64,000 nucleotides of DNA from Monoplex corrugatus (Eukaryota; Mollusca; Gastropoda; Littorinimorpha; Ranellidae). Every line of letters starts with the position of its first letter. The first letter of the stretch is position 1. Shown one piece after another: positions 1-12,417 of this stretch. The DNA lies in contig CM060312.1 of the NCBI GenBank assembly GCA_030674185.1, positions 7,764,132 to 7,828,131 on the forward strand, written 5' to 3'. The position numbers and the translations under genes were made by a program. The notes under the pieces were generated by a model. It was not told where the DNA came from, did no database searches, and saw only the letters and a program-made list of their open reading frames with translations.

Positions 1-1208
1 CTCCCATCCAGTGACTTTAGCTACAATTTCAGTCTTTGGCTCACGACCAGATTTCAGATTTGAATCAGTAACTGAATTAAATCCAACCCAATCACAACAA
101 TCTGGATCACAAATCACTCATCATTTAACCTCTCTGACAAATCCTGCTATACTAAAACTTCTCTTCTACTTGCAGTCTTGCAGTGCAATGATTTTTAGTT
201 TCCACAATTCCAGTGGCATCTCTTGTCAAATGTATTAGAAATTTAAGAAAACAAGGAATTAAAGCAGTGCTTAATTCCAGTGCACATGCTAAACTGAAGT
301 GAAAATGAACAGACTTTGCATGATTGAAACTGACTGAAATTTGGCATCATGGTGCAAAAACAGACAAACAAACAAACAAAAATGAGAACAACAACAACAA
401 AAACAAACTGTAGAGTGTTTAGATCTTCCACTGTGCAAAAAAGTTCACAGTGCAGTGCCCAAGCTTAAATTCAATAATGTAAAACAAAATGATCATAAAC
501 AGTACCATGTTTAGTTGACAATGAACTGTGAGGAGAATGTTCTAAAGACCAGTGGAATACATACATGTACATATTGTTCAACAAAATCAAGCAAATTATT
601 CCTGTACTTTGTCTCATGTATTTGTATTCTGTTCCTTCAGTTGTACTTGTCGATGGAAATGTAGAATCTTGTATATGACATTGTATGAATGAATGCAGTT
701 TATCTGTACTGTCAAAGTCACGATTAGTACTAGTGCAAAAAGCATTATGCATTTAACTAGTAGGCCTGTAAGACATAATGTTAAGGTGAATTTTATAAGT
801 AAATCACTAAATGCTTTGAATGTTGTCATGTGAAAGTTTCATGCATACCTATTAAAAAGAAAAATACAGTGGAGTCTGCCTAAACGAAATTCAAAGGAGA
901 TGGATACATGTTCATTATAGCAATAGTTGATAGCAGTTACAACCTAGAAAAATCAGTGACCTTAAGAGGAAGTGGGTAGACAAAATAAAAGAGTAGGCCT
1001 ATATTATTGCTAGAAGTTTGTTGTAGGCAGGTTGATCATACATGGACTTTAGTGTACAGTGAATTTTGTTCATCACCAGATCGGGTCTACAAGCGTCGAC
1101 AGGCAGAGAGGCTGGCAGTGGAACAGACACAGTCAAGTTTGAAGTCACAGTGACAGGAAGACAGAGAAAAACTGTTTCCTTTGAGAAGAGCGCAGCATAT
1201 TTGTCGTG
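1..1208. other. Upstream non-coding sequence, no gene seen
   Basis: AT-rich sequence on both strands with only short chance open frames. The last 100-130 bases before position 1209 presumably hold the 5' UTR and promoter of the UQCC6-like gene. No TATA box or other clear promoter element could be assigned. Confidence 0.5.
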
Positions 1209-3703
1209 ATGCCGGCCGGAGTGACGTGGGGACGCTATCTGCGATTCTTCACAGCGTGTATGCTGACCATGTTTGCTGGGGCACAGACCGTCCATGTCAT
1301 CTACAGGCCTTTGGATGTAGGTATACTATTAACTCTGATGCCAGTAAGGTAAAGGTTTTCCCTTACCTTTAGCTTCGTAAGAGAGCAAGGTGTTGGAAAC
1401 CACAACTTCTGTCTTTATGAGGGTAGTGTCCACCTCCTTTCTGTTATTGCTTTACCTTCCTTGTTATCAAAGACTAAAAGAGTGACAGTTGCCCATTCAG
1501 AGCCGGGTGGACTGTGGTATGGGTTAGAATCAGAGAAGAAACCCATCTAAATTCACCTGGCATCCATACTTGATCATGCTTAACCTTAGCTTTTTGGAGT
1601 GAGTGATCTAACCTCTGAGCTACCACATCAAACATAAAGTGGCAGGTTATGTAGTGATTAGAGTACTCTTTCTTGAAAGCCATGTCAGTCACAACCTAAT
1701 GGATAGAAATTAATCATGATCAAATGAAGTGACCAAATATGTGCCCTGGCTCAAACAGTATCCCAAATCATCAGTCTATTCAAATCCTTTCAGACCTTCT
1801 AAAATTCTGTTTTGGGCCATCCTATGTCTTCATGTTAATAAACAATGAAATACAGAAAATTTGTGAACATTGGTTAAAGTATTCATGTGTGTGTGGTGTT
1901 TTTGTTGTTGTGATTTTTGTTTGTTAAGTTAAGAATGTAATTTATTGAGCTGCTTAATCACTGGAGATTATCTTGTCTCAGCATAGCAACCAGGGAAAAG
2001 CTACCTCTAACTTGGCAATATGATGGCCATCTCTAACCCTGTGGGTTGCAGGTAGCTGGTGGCAGTCAGATATGGAGATGAGCTGCAGAATAATTCAGCC
2101 TTGCCTTGATAAGCAGTCCCACTGCTGGCATTGGTTTCTATTGGGATGGGGATGTTGGGGGGGATGGCACTTTACAATACTCACCCGTCTCACCTGTCGG
2201 AGTCACTGGGTTCAGTGTTGGCCGCTGCACTCTGTGACACAGCCACGCGCTTCTGAATGGCTGTCTTGACTTTCATTGGCAAGACTATGCTTAAAATATA
2301 CCCTGTTGCCCATTGACAGACCCATCAGGCGGATAAGCATGGCCTAAAGCCTATCCCTCTACACTCATAGTGTTTGTCTTTCGGCCATTAGCTAAAAACA
2401 GTGTAACTGATACAGAAGACCTAGAGGGCTGGAGTCAGAAGCGCCAAGTCAGCAGGCGCCTTCTAACAAACCATGGTACCGAATTCCGAAACAAGTGCGA
2501 CTGCCCGCGTCCAAGCAAACAGGAACCAGAAAAACAAGAAAATCGAATCAGGATGCACATTCAATACAACAAGACAAGACAGGCGCAAATTTTCGGCCAA
2601 CTGGCCTTTGTCAAGCATAAATGTGTGATCACAGACAAACACCAAATATAAAATCGTGAGAAAAAGACTAAAACTTCCCTGCCGCCTCTTCCAGTGGGTA
2701 TAAAACTAAAAGGGACAGTATAATGCAAATGTCTGCATGGTCACCTACATCAGAGAGTGATGCTCACCTGTTCAAGCCCCTTCAGTGTGGAACAGCATCT
2801 GGCCCTGCTCTTAGACAGCTCTCAGCCCAGATTGACCCCTTAACCTGCTTGTGCGTCTGGAGAACCAAGCAGCTGAATGTGTGTTGCGGCGATGTTGCGT
2901 GCATCAGATGGAGTGACAAAAATGGCCACCTACAACTCCAACTGCAGCTGCTTTAACTGCCAGGCTCCATAGCGGCTAGCAGGAGCTGGTGGGGGCGGCC
3001 ACATTCATCATCAGACATGACCTGACCATACACAGTGAACAAAAGACGATGGCTGTAGCAACACATTTTCTCACTTGTGTTCCTTCATGATGTAGATGTT
3101 CTTCCCTAACATTGCAGTCAATGTGTACTTCACTAATAGTTTATTTTTTAACAATGATCATACTTCCTTAACATTGCAGTCAATATGTAGGCCTACTTCA
3201 CTAATAGTTTATTTTTAACAATGATATAATATTGTACTCCATGTTGCTGCTTTGTTCTGACTTTTGTAATAGAGCCATGGCCTCGAGATCTGTTGTCTTG
3301 AGTTCAGTCCCAGCTAAAAAAAATGGCCTGTTTGCTGCCCATCTTCATGCCTTTGTCATTCTGGTGGAGTCGACCTAGTCTTTCATTTTATATGTCCTGT
3401 CCACCCCTCTCCACTATTTCATGACTGCCAGAACATAAGGTTTTGGACAGGCTTAAGGTGTTGTGTCAGGTAACAGATTGCAGATTGGATGAGCACAGGA
3501 GTTGTCTGACTGCAGTGATTCCCTTTTGAATAAATTCAACTCTAAATTCCTATAAATTGCTATGCATTTGGCTTGATGTGCTCATTTTTTTTTTTTTCAG
3601 ATCATTGTATAGTTTAGTTGTTTTATCTTTACAGGACATGGCAGAGTGGGTGGAAGTGGAGAAGAAAAGGAAAGAGAAGTCTGTTGTTCCAGAGAAGTCT
3701 TAG
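1209..3703 (+). CDS. UQCC6: UQCC6/Brawnin-like mitochondrial microprotein (two exons)
   Basis: Exons are 1209-1316 and 3635-3703, joined in frame across a GT-AG intron (GAT|GTAGGT ... TTTACAG|GAC), giving 58 aa. The protein starts MPAGV, has a single hydrophobic helix (about residues 10-27, ending MFAGAQ), then a VHVIYRP motif and a short charged Lys/Glu tail. Known family: UQCC6 (C12orf73, Brawnin; Sloth2 in flies) is an about 71-aa inner-membrane protein needed for assembly of respiratory complex III. It shares the MPAG start, the AGA/AGAQ helix end and the VHxxYRP motif. Seen here: these motifs, the phase-0 junction and a poly(A) signal 88 nt after the stop. The tail is shorter and more divergent than in vertebrates, so the match rests mainly on exon 1. 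The start is the first ATG of the conserved N-terminus. Expected role (inference): cytochrome bc1 assembly at the inner membrane. Confidence 0.78.
3268..3478 (+). repeat. tRNA-derived SINE, family A copy 1 (intron of the UQCC6-like gene)
   Basis: A Pol III B-box-like motif (GAGTTCAGTCCC, 3300-3311) lies in a tRNA-like head beginning AGAGCCATGG. It is followed by a body with GCCCATCTTCATGC and CTGTCCACCCCTCTCC. A second diverged copy with the same order of blocks lies at 57556-57772, which is why this is called a dispersed element and not unique intron. Confidence 0.6.
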
Positions 3704-3790
3704 CAGCAAGATGGATGTGCATTGTTGAACTTTTCCTTCTCTTGTGACAAAACTGAAAGTGTGTTGATGTAAGGAGTGTGGTTATGTGTA

Positions 3791-3796
3791 AATAAA
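3791..3796 (+). terminator. Poly(A) signal AATAAA of the UQCC6-like gene
   Basis: Canonical AATAAA 88 nt after the stop codon, followed by a GT-rich stretch (CAGTGTTTGTAC and similar) that fits a downstream element. The implied 3' UTR is about 110 nt. Confidence 0.7.
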
Positions 3797-4372
3797 GAAA
3801 AAAGTACAGTTAATCAGTGTATGGATTTTGAATCTTTCAGTGTTTGTACATTCATTTTCTTTTTGTGATCTGTAATTTTGTGTCATGTGCAAGGTCAGAT
3901 GCTGGGAAAGTGTTTGCAAATCATGTGCGTGAAATAAGTCCCACTAAAGTCTAAGGGATTAAGATGGTGGCGATGTAACTTTTTTATGGCTAGCAATGCC
4001 CACCTCCTCTCCCTTGTATCTTCTCTAATCTGGAAATGGGTCAGGTACCTATTTACAGCTGGATGGACTAGATGACATGTAATGATACATAATTCAAAAT
4101 TATGCAGTCAGATCAGGTGTCTGGAACTTATGAAATCACAGAAAATGTTGCTGGAAAGCTTGTCTTAGTTATTTCAAGTGTAGCAACATGTTGGGTATTG
4201 AAAGCACGGAACAGGTCAGTTGTTTTGACTGCAGTCAAGACACTGCCAGTGCGTAGCATCACTGTGCAGGCTTTTCTGTGACTTGCAGCACAGTACAATG
4301 ATTTCAAAAGTAAGCTTGTCATGCAATCAGAATGGTGTAGCAAACCAACTTTGAAAAGAGATTTTCTGATGC

Positions 4373-4378
4373 TTTATT
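4373..4378 (-). terminator. Candidate distal poly(A) signal for the CPEB gene
   Basis: TTTATT on the + strand reads AATAAA on the - strand. It is the last clear signal before the oppositely oriented UQCC6-like gene. A CPE-like TTTTAT on the - strand (positions 4509-4514) lies about 130 nt upstream. Assignment to CPEB is inference from position and strand. Confidence 0.35.
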
Positions 4379-4379
4379 T

Positions 4380-7300
4380 CAATCAAATAATGCAAAAAAA
4401 TACTGCAATTTGCAGAGTACAAAGTACTGAAGCAAATACATCAATGAAGTACCAAAACTGCATTATGTACAAAAAGTAGTCACAGTCATCAAAATTGAAA
4501 AATAAATGATAAAATGCACATACACAAAGAAAAATCAATGTTGTCTATAACCCAGCAAACTGCTGGAAATGGTATTGAAAATCCAGTCCTTGAGTTCATA
4601 ACAGTAATACAACGCTGACGCCAAGGACCAAACGGTCAGCGAGACATTCTACCCCTCAACTCTTAATGACAGATAACCTGAGCGGTTGGCAGCAGTCGGT
4701 TCTGCTTACTCTAAGGACTGGGAAAGAAACACATACACACACATCTAGGATACAATATGAAAAGAGAAATTGTCAAATAAAGCAGTATTGACAAAGAATG
4801 GTGTGAGGGAAGCATGTTCAATTTGATTACCCAATGCCAGAGCAGTACAGTCCTGCAGGCATCTCAAAGATTTGCATAAGTAGACTTTGTACCAGAAAAA
4901 TATGTAAAGGAACATACAGGCAGAAAACGAGCATGATGGGAACCTTTGACAGAAATGTGTAAAACGGATGGAAAAAGAGGGTGTTCATAGTATTCTGCAC
5001 GTAGAGAATGGAACTGCTATTCAGGTGAAAGACAACACTGACCCCGCTATCCTAACAAGAGGATAACACACAAAAACAAGAAATTCAGAAAGCCTATTTG
5101 GCAACAGTAAACACAAGAAATTTATAAAGCCTACTTGGCAACAGAAATAAATTAGTTACAAATATGCTGGCTCATCTGGCTCTCGTGTTTAGTCGAACTC
5201 TTTACAAACTTAAACCAAAACAAGTTCGGATTTACTCAAAATTAACCTAAAAAAAACAACAACAACAAAAAAAAAAACTTTCCGGTCTTGATTGTGACTA
5301 AACTCAAATTGTCTAAAAATAAAAGATTTTGTCTTCTCTGATTTAACTGAAAACATCTAAAAACAAAATATAACAGACTGACCAAGGAATAAGAATCACA
5401 GTCTACTAAAACAGATCAAGTCTGGTTAATTTTCACATCTGCCAATGGAAGGGGGACACTCAGTTTGTCTTGACCCAACTAAAAGTAATTTAAAAAACGA
5501 AACAAGGCCACTGTTTTTATTTTTTTCACTTGTAAAACTGCATGTGCTGTTGCACGTCAGGAAAATGCAGACAATACTTGAATTGAAAACACTGACCTCC
5601 AATCTAAAATACACATTTATCAGAAATACATGTGATTAACATGCATTGAAGTTACCGGTAAAAATAAACCCATCGATTTACATGCAAATGAGTTTTTCCA
5701 ATACATCTCACATATAAACTTCTTTGTCGCTGTCAAACACTGTTTCTAGCAGCTTGTAAAAATTTCTGTTACCATGCAGAGTTTTGCTGTAAAAAACTAG
5801 TTAGGTTGTGTGTAAAATCAGGACAGAATGCTTAGTCTTTCAAGCTGTCAACTAAAAGACTACAAATGATAAAAGTTAACTGTGCATGCATTAGAGACTA
5901 AAATATCTGGCAAGAGACTCATGGAAAGACCTTTCTCAACTGAAAAGGAGTCTACAAAACATACATTTCAGTCCCTCAGCTCTCTGAACTGTCTACATGC
6001 TTTAAAATCAAAACACTTTAGTTTGCTATGCTACAGACACTTGAAAACTATGCTGCAGATGCTGTAAGTTTCTTGGCAGTCCACAGCATGTGCAACAGGC
6101 CATTCTGCATAGATCTGAAAATTACTTACTTGTGCAGCATTAGTACTTGTCTGAGGAGTAATGGCTCGTAAAACTGAAGGCGTAACTAAAACAATAGATG
6201 GATGTAAGTTTACTGTAATTCTACTCAAATACAGAATGCTGAAATTGCAATGTTTACCATTAACTGTAAGACAGTAATTAATAAAATAAAACTGCTTTCA
6301 GGTTTACTGCATTTTATACTCGCTGAGAAGATGAAATGAGATTATTCAAACTATACATACAACACAAACTAGTATTGTTCTGAAAGTAATGAATTTCAAC
6401 AGCAAAAATATAAATCAAGTTCAAATGTTGCAAGGAAAATGCACAAAGAACCGTTGTAAGTAAATTGAAATCAAATGTACAACTACAAGTAACACAGCTG
6501 AAGGACAGTGGCAAAACAATTTAAAACACTAAGATGAAAGCAATGACACAGAATAGTGAATAAAAGAGAAAGGTATGCAAAAAAAATTAGGAAGCCCAGC
6601 TTTTTCTTTTAAATAAAATGACTGGCACTATTTGTACACATACAGATTTCACCGATATCCATTTGTGCTCCATCCAGTCTGGTCAAAAAGCTTTGTGTAT
6701 ATGTACATATCTCGATCTCGTCAAAAAGGACCCCGTCCATTTCCAAGTCGTCCAAATGTGCACTGTCCAGTGCCTCAAATCTATACTTGCACATTGTTCA
6801 TCACATTAAAAAGGAAATGAAATCAGCATGAAATGCTTTTTCAAACAAGAACTGAACAGAAAAATTACGACATGAACAATTCTTTTTTGCATAAATGTAC
6901 AATTACATGTATGACACAATTAACATATACTTCAAAGCTTGCTTAATTAATAATACAACATACAATGTGTATAGAGAAAAATCACATTTTTCAGATACCA
7001 AGTAGGCCTACATACACCAAGACTGAAGAATTATGCAAGTGCAGAAATGTTTTATATTCTCATCCTGCTCCACTTTTCACACATGCACACACACACATTC
7101 AAACAATTCTTCAGCAGACTTGAAGACAAGAACAAAACAGTAATCCATTATAAAGAGCCGGCAAATTGACAGTTATATGAATACTTTTAAAAGAGAATGG
7201 AATAAAAGCTTCATACATCACAAAATTCAAATTTCAGCAAAACTCTTTAAATTCATTGATCTGAAAATTCATTGCAGTTTGTTACTCCCGCCAAAAGATA

Positions 7301-8269
7301 TTTCAATCAATCACATCCTGGGGGGAAAAAAAGACCCTGTAAATTATGTACAAGGCGTAAATCAACACAACTAAAATGCGTACACAAACACACATAGGAC
7401 TACAGAAAGTACAGTCTATGTTTACCAAGCATTTCACACATAACTGCTGCTTGGCTAGGTTCCCCCAAATACAGAAACAGGCAAGCAATCAATTGAGCCA
7501 CTTTGAGTCACTTCATTTCTTCATTGTCCATATTCTCTATTCTGTAGGCCTACATGCCATGTGTCAGTGAACTTCATATTCTATGTCCATACGAAGAAAA
7601 CAATTCTTACACAGAACATTTAGATGCATGAGTGTAATCTGTCATCCAGAAATCCTTGGTTTGGAAAATGAAGATGTGCAAACACAAATTCCAGAGTTTA
7701 TAAACAACTGTCTTTCCATATCAATGCAAATCTGCATATCAGTTCAAACTATTGAAGAGCTGAAAGAAACTTATTGAGGCTATCCTGCACTTACTGTCAA
7801 GATCATGTTGGCATGTTTACAGCAACTCACAAGTTTCAACACTGCCTAGCTGAAAATGCCTTTTCATTTTGCAAATGAAATATCTGCAATTGTAAATGAA
7901 CTAGAAATTGGAATCATTGGATGAAGGACCAATGGATGGAAAGCATAAGTGTTCTCTTGTTTTTTTTTTGGTGTTTTTTACAAACAACAACAACAAGAAA
8001 ACTTGTATTTCAAATAACATGGGCTACACCAAGTGATCCATAAAAACCCTGCCACTGTCCCAAAGAACAAGCTGGGGACTCGGATCCCAGTCCTTGTATT
8101 TATGATCTGAAGCTTTCACTTCTGTATGAAGTAATTGGTGGACTTCAAACTGTCAGTTTTTGATAAACTTGGGTCACACCATAGCATGGGAGTAAGTCCA
8201 TAACAGACAGACAGGAACCAATATGCATTTCTTTAAAAGCTGTATTCAGAACACAATGCAAGTTCTGCA
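4380..8269 (-). other. Possible long 3' UTR of CPEB; no coding sequence seen
   Basis: On the - strand this is U-rich, without convincing exons or splice-bounded open frames. It has the look of a long animal 3' UTR. It could equally be intergenic if CPEB ends at an earlier poly(A) site. Confidence 0.35.
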
Positions 8270-9836
8270 AAACGTACAGTATGTAAAAGGTGAGGTTAGT
8301 GAGGAAAGCTTTGAGCACTGAACACAAATATAGTACACTATAAACGTGAGGCTGATAATGAAAGCTCTGAGCACTGAACACATAACTATGTAATACACTG
8401 TAAACATGAGGTTGGTAATGACAACTTTGACCACTGAATACAGACAATGCACTGTAAATGGTGAGGTTGATAAGTAAAGCTTGAGCACTGAATACACAGA
8501 ACCACAGTACAGTATAAAGAGTGAGGTTGAGGAATGTTTTGAGCACTGATTACAGAAATATAGCTGTAAAGAGTGAGGTTGATGAGTAAAGCTTTGAGCA
8601 CTGAACACAGAAATATAGTACACTGTAAAGAGTGAGGTTGATGAGTAAAGCTTTGAGTACTGAACACAGAAATATAGTACACTGTAAAGAGTGAGGTTGA
8701 TGAGTAAAGCTTTGAGCACTGAACACAGAACTATAGTACACTGTGAAGAGTGAGGTTGATGAGTAAAGCTTTGAGCACTGAACACAGACAGAAATATAGT
8801 ACACTGTAAAGAGTGAGATTGATGAGTAAAGCTTTGAGCACTGAACACAGACAGAACTATAGTACACTGTAAAGAGTGAGGTTGATGAGTAAAGCTTTGA
8901 GCACTGAACACAGAACTATAGTACACTGTAAAGAGTTGAGGTTGATGAGTAAAGCTTTGAGCACTGAACACAGACAGAAATATAGTACACTGTAAAGAGT
9001 CAGGTTGATGATGAATGCTTTGAGCACTGAACACAAATATAGTACACTGTAAAGGTCAGGTTGATGAGTAAAGCTTTGAGCACTGAACACAAATATAGTA
9101 CACTGTAAAGAGTCAGGTTGATGAGTAAAGCTTTGAGCACTCAACACACAGAAATATAGCCGGTTACATTGTAAAGAGTCAGGTTGATGAGTAAAGCTTT
9201 GAGCACAGAACACAAATATAGTACACTGTAAAGAGTCAGGTTGATGAGTAAAGCTTTGAGCACTGAACACAAATATAGTACACTGTAAAGAGTCAGGTTG
9301 ATGAGGAAAGCTTTGAGCACTGAACACAAATATAGTACACTGTAAAGAGTCAGGTTGATGAGGAAAGCTTTGAGCACTGAACACAAATATAGTACACTGT
9401 AAAGAGTCAGGTTGATGAGGAAAGCTTTGAGCACTCAAACACAGAAATATAGTACACTGTAAAGAGTCAGGTTGATGAGGAAAGCTTTGAGCACTCAACA
9501 CAACAGAAATATAGTACATTTGTAAATGGTGAGGTTGATGAGAAAAGCTCTGTACGAGTCAGGTTGATGAGGAAAGCTTTGAGCATTCAACACACAGAAA
9601 TATAGTACACTGTAAATGGTGAGGTTGATGAGTAAAGCTTTGAGCACTGAACACACAGAAATGTAGTACACTGTAAATGATGAGGTTGATGAGAAAAGCT
9701 TTGAGCACTGAACACATAACTACAGCACACTGTAAAAGGTCAGGTTGATGAGGAATGCTTTGAGCACTGAACACACAGAAATATAGTACACTGTAAAGGG
9801 TGAGGTTGATGAGGAATGCTTTGAGCACTGAACACA
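8270..9836. repeat. Minisatellite, unit about 56-62 bp, about 26 copies
   Basis: Tandem units contain GTAAAG, CAGGTTGATGAG, AAAGCTTTGAGCACTGAACACA and AATATAGTACACT. Copies at the left (8270-8570) and right (9540-9836) edges are more diverged than the centre, as expected for an array that homogenises internally. Unit length varies by small indels, so several frames stay open on the - strand for up to 262 codons. These are not genes. Confidence 0.95.
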
Positions 9837-10623
9837 TGAGGCCGAAATATACACTACCATTTGCCAACATACCAGAGGTAGATTAACTTCATTAAGTGTG
9901 GTGAACAAGTATGGCACACCAGTAGAATACTGTATAGCACCCAACTATTGTCTCCAGGCCCATTGTGAACACAGCGAAAAAGCTGCTGTTTCAAGCATTT
10001 AAGTTGTCATTCAACTCAGAAACATATTAACCATACAATATTAATGCATAAATTTAAACATGATTATTCAGATCTGGAATGTTCAAAGGCATAAATGAGC
10101 TGTAATTTAATATTTGAGATCACTGGCAGGCGATAATAATGTTCACCAGAAGACATTCAGGATTGAAAGGCACTGAAAATGATGGCACTAAAGGATGGAG
10201 TCCACAGTTCTGGAGGAGGACCCATGGAGCAAGAGATTCAGAAGGCGTTAAAACTGCCCAGCAACAGTTCATCATAGTTCAGTGTTTCATGACACAGGCC
10301 ACGGTTTACTTTTTTCTCACAAGAATACTGTAAGTAAGTGTAGGTACTTGCAATTCAACAGTAACTGTCCAATTCTGCCTGGTTAGTGGCAGGAATACAA
10401 CATTTCTGCACTATACACTGGCATTTCAGTTGGATCTTTATGCAGTTGAGTGTCCTTGTCCACGTCCACCCGCACATCTGCATGCACCCAGCCTGGTGAG
10501 TTAGTTGTCTAATAATAATGTTTTAAAACTCGGGCACAGGCAGATTTGGTATAAAATTGTTCGGATCTAACATGACTTTTCTGTTGGTGTGAATGGACAC
10601 GTAACAAGTCCTTTGAACAGGTT

Positions 10624-10841
10624 TGTTGTGGATCGCGTGTGGCAGTAGTACAGTCTGGTGATGTGTGCTCGTGCATGCGTATGAATACATGTGTGCGCAT
10701 GCGGATCTGTTTATTTTGAGCTCTCCGATCTGAAGATAATTAAAGTTTAGCAACGGTAAACAGTTTTCCATGGTGGTCATTTTCATTTGTTCGAAGTCTT
10801 AAGTATTGCGACTTCTGTTATGTTCTGTGTGTTTTTGAACA
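10624..10841 (+). repeat. Long terminal repeat, forward copy
   Basis: Begins TGTT and ends AACA, a short perfect terminal inverted repeat typical of LTRs, and is followed within 8 nt by the PBS-like motif. The first 93-94 bp recur inverted at 11151-11242. Confidence 0.7.
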
Positions 10842-11042
10842 TAATATTTTGGTGCCAGAACCCAGGACCAATGCCTCTGCTGTGTATGCAGCTGATATTT
10901 GTGTAACTTTGTGGAGGAAACTGTTTAATGTTTTTTAAGTGACGTTGCTCATTTTCGGTTTTGTGACTGGATACGTGAACTGTTCTCTAACGATTTCTTC
11001 CACTCAACAGATTTGGATTTGTGATTTGAAACGAGCGTAAAT

Positions 11043-11117
11043 ATGTCTGACGAGTTGAAAACTGTTATGAAATTGCGTGCAGCTGCAAGAAGCTGGGTAA
11101 CTCGTAGCATAACTTAG
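11043..11117 (+). pseudogene. Truncated Gag-like N-terminus (24 codons)
   Basis: An ATG after the LTR leader opens a 24-codon frame that starts MSDELK and is rich in Arg, Ala and Lys, like the N-terminus of BEL/Pao Gag. It stops at TAG (11115-11117), and the sequence then runs into the inverted LTR arm, so the rest of the element is absent. Confidence 0.45.
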
Positions 11118-11542
11118 ATAAACTTTGTTCCAGTTCTAGTAATCTCGTAGAAATAAACAGATGCGCATGCGCACACATGTATTCATAGCATGCACGAGCA
11201 CACATCACCAGACTGTACTACTGCCACACGCGATCCACAACAAGGTTTGTCAAGGGTTGTATCACACTCTCACCTATGGATTTTAACTGTATTTGGACCA
11301 TTTGGTCACAACATGAGACAGCATTATTTTGTCACGGTTCAGGATTTTTAGGATTTCCTCCTAACAACTTGTGTAAGTATATATGTGGAGAGGGTTAGAT
11401 TCTTGGCTGTAACAAATAAACAATCATAAGATTGAACACATCAAGTGCAAGGCAACACTTGTCTTGCAGGGAGGTTTTTGTGGTGCGTATCATCGCCAAA
11501 TGAGAAGAGCTGGTGATCCATTTATCACAGACTATGTACATC

Positions 11543-11920
11543 ATCCATGGAGGTACGGGCAAAGGATCCATGGAGGTACAGGCAAAGGATCCACAGAGGT
11601 ACAGGCAAAGGATCCACGGAGGTACAGGCAAAGGATCCATGGAGGTACAGGCAAAGGATCCACTGAGGTACAAGCAAGATCCATGGAGGTACAGGCAAAG
11701 GATCCATGGAGGTACAGGCAAAGGTATCCACTGAGGTACAGGCAAGATCCATGGAGGTACAGGCAAGATCCATGGAGGTACAGGCAAAGGATCCATGGAG
11801 GTACAGGCAAGATCCATGGAGATAGGGCAAAGGATCCATGGAGGTACAGGCAAGATCCATGGAGGTACAGGCAAGATCCATGGAGGTACGGGCAAAGGAT
11901 CCATGGAGGTACGGGCAAAA
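11543..11920. repeat. Minisatellite, unit about 20-24 bp, about 17 copies
   Basis: Units of GATCCATGGAGGTACAGGCA with or without an extra AAG. Mixed 20- and 24-bp steps keep several frames open on both strands (up to 169 codons), which gives false Pro/Trp-rich proteins. It lies about 300 bp beyond the CPEB stop codon, so it is probably transcribed in the CPEB 3' UTR. Confidence 0.95.
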
Positions 11921-12225
11921 GATAAAGGGGGCCAACGGTGAGTGGTAGCTCATCTTGTGGCAGAGGTTCAGATCCACTGATCCAGTAAGAACTATAACAG
12001 TCTGTTATCATTAGTGGCACAGGATGGGAGATTCACCCAGCACGGATCACAGTGATGCAGATGAAGGGTCATGATGGCACATGGCGTACAAGAGAGGGGA
12101 GGGTCTACCCAACAAAATATTTCATTCTGTGTGGTACAACAAACTGTGGGGGAGATGCACTAAGCAGCCCTGTCTACAAGGTGACTGTATCCATCAGCAG
12201 CATGTGGAGAGACAGCCAGCCAGGT

Positions 12226-12417
12226 CTACATGGGTACTTTGTCCTTGGTGTTGCGGGTGAGGGGCTTGTGGTGGCGCATGGCATCCAGGTGATGTTGCCA
12301 ATACCAGCACGTGCGGCAGAAGTAGCGGAAACACTGCAGCTCACGACAGAAGTACGGCCCTTGTCGGATGGCACACAAACTGCAGATGGCATCCTCTAAA
12401 TAAGGATCCACCTGAAT
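12226..12417 (-). CDS. CPEB1: CPEB terminal exon: ZZ-type zinc-binding domain
   Basis: After the acceptor (TGTGCAG|ATT) it reads [15 protein letters not shown], then a Cys/His array ([20 protein letters not shown] near the end) and stops at TAG (12228-12226). The spacing matches the cross-braced ZZ domain at the CPEB C-terminus, including the invariant DPYLED lead-in. Confidence 0.95.
   Translation of the reverse strand: MQVDPYLEDAICSLCAIRQGPYFCRELQCFRYFCRTCWYWQHHLDAMRHHKPLTRNTKDKVPM

Larger units (their letters stand above)
10624..11242 (+). mobile_element. BEL/Pao-like LTR retroelement remnant with inverted LTR ends
   Basis: Positions 10624-10841 form a 218-bp LTR-like unit beginning TGTTGTGG and ending GAACA. 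Eight bases later comes a primer-binding-site-like motif, TGGTGCCAGAACCCAGGA (10850-10867). A leader leads to a short Gag-like start at 11043. The right end (11151-11242) is the reverse complement of the first 93 bp of the same LTR, with one indel and one mismatch. The whole unit is flanked by a perfect 5-bp duplication, AGGTT (10619-10623 and 11243-11247). BEL/Pao LTRs commonly give 5-bp duplications, and the PBS resembles theirs; Gypsy-type cannot be excluded. No pol domains are present. Confidence 0.75.

Noticed and set aside
8246..9519. 262- and 220-codon open frames on the - strand
   Set aside because: Both are translations of the about 58-bp minisatellite, shifting frame with unit length.
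11395..12020. Pro/Trp/Gly-rich open frames on both strands (150-169 codons)
   Set aside because: Products of the 20-24-bp minisatellite; every frame is similarly open.
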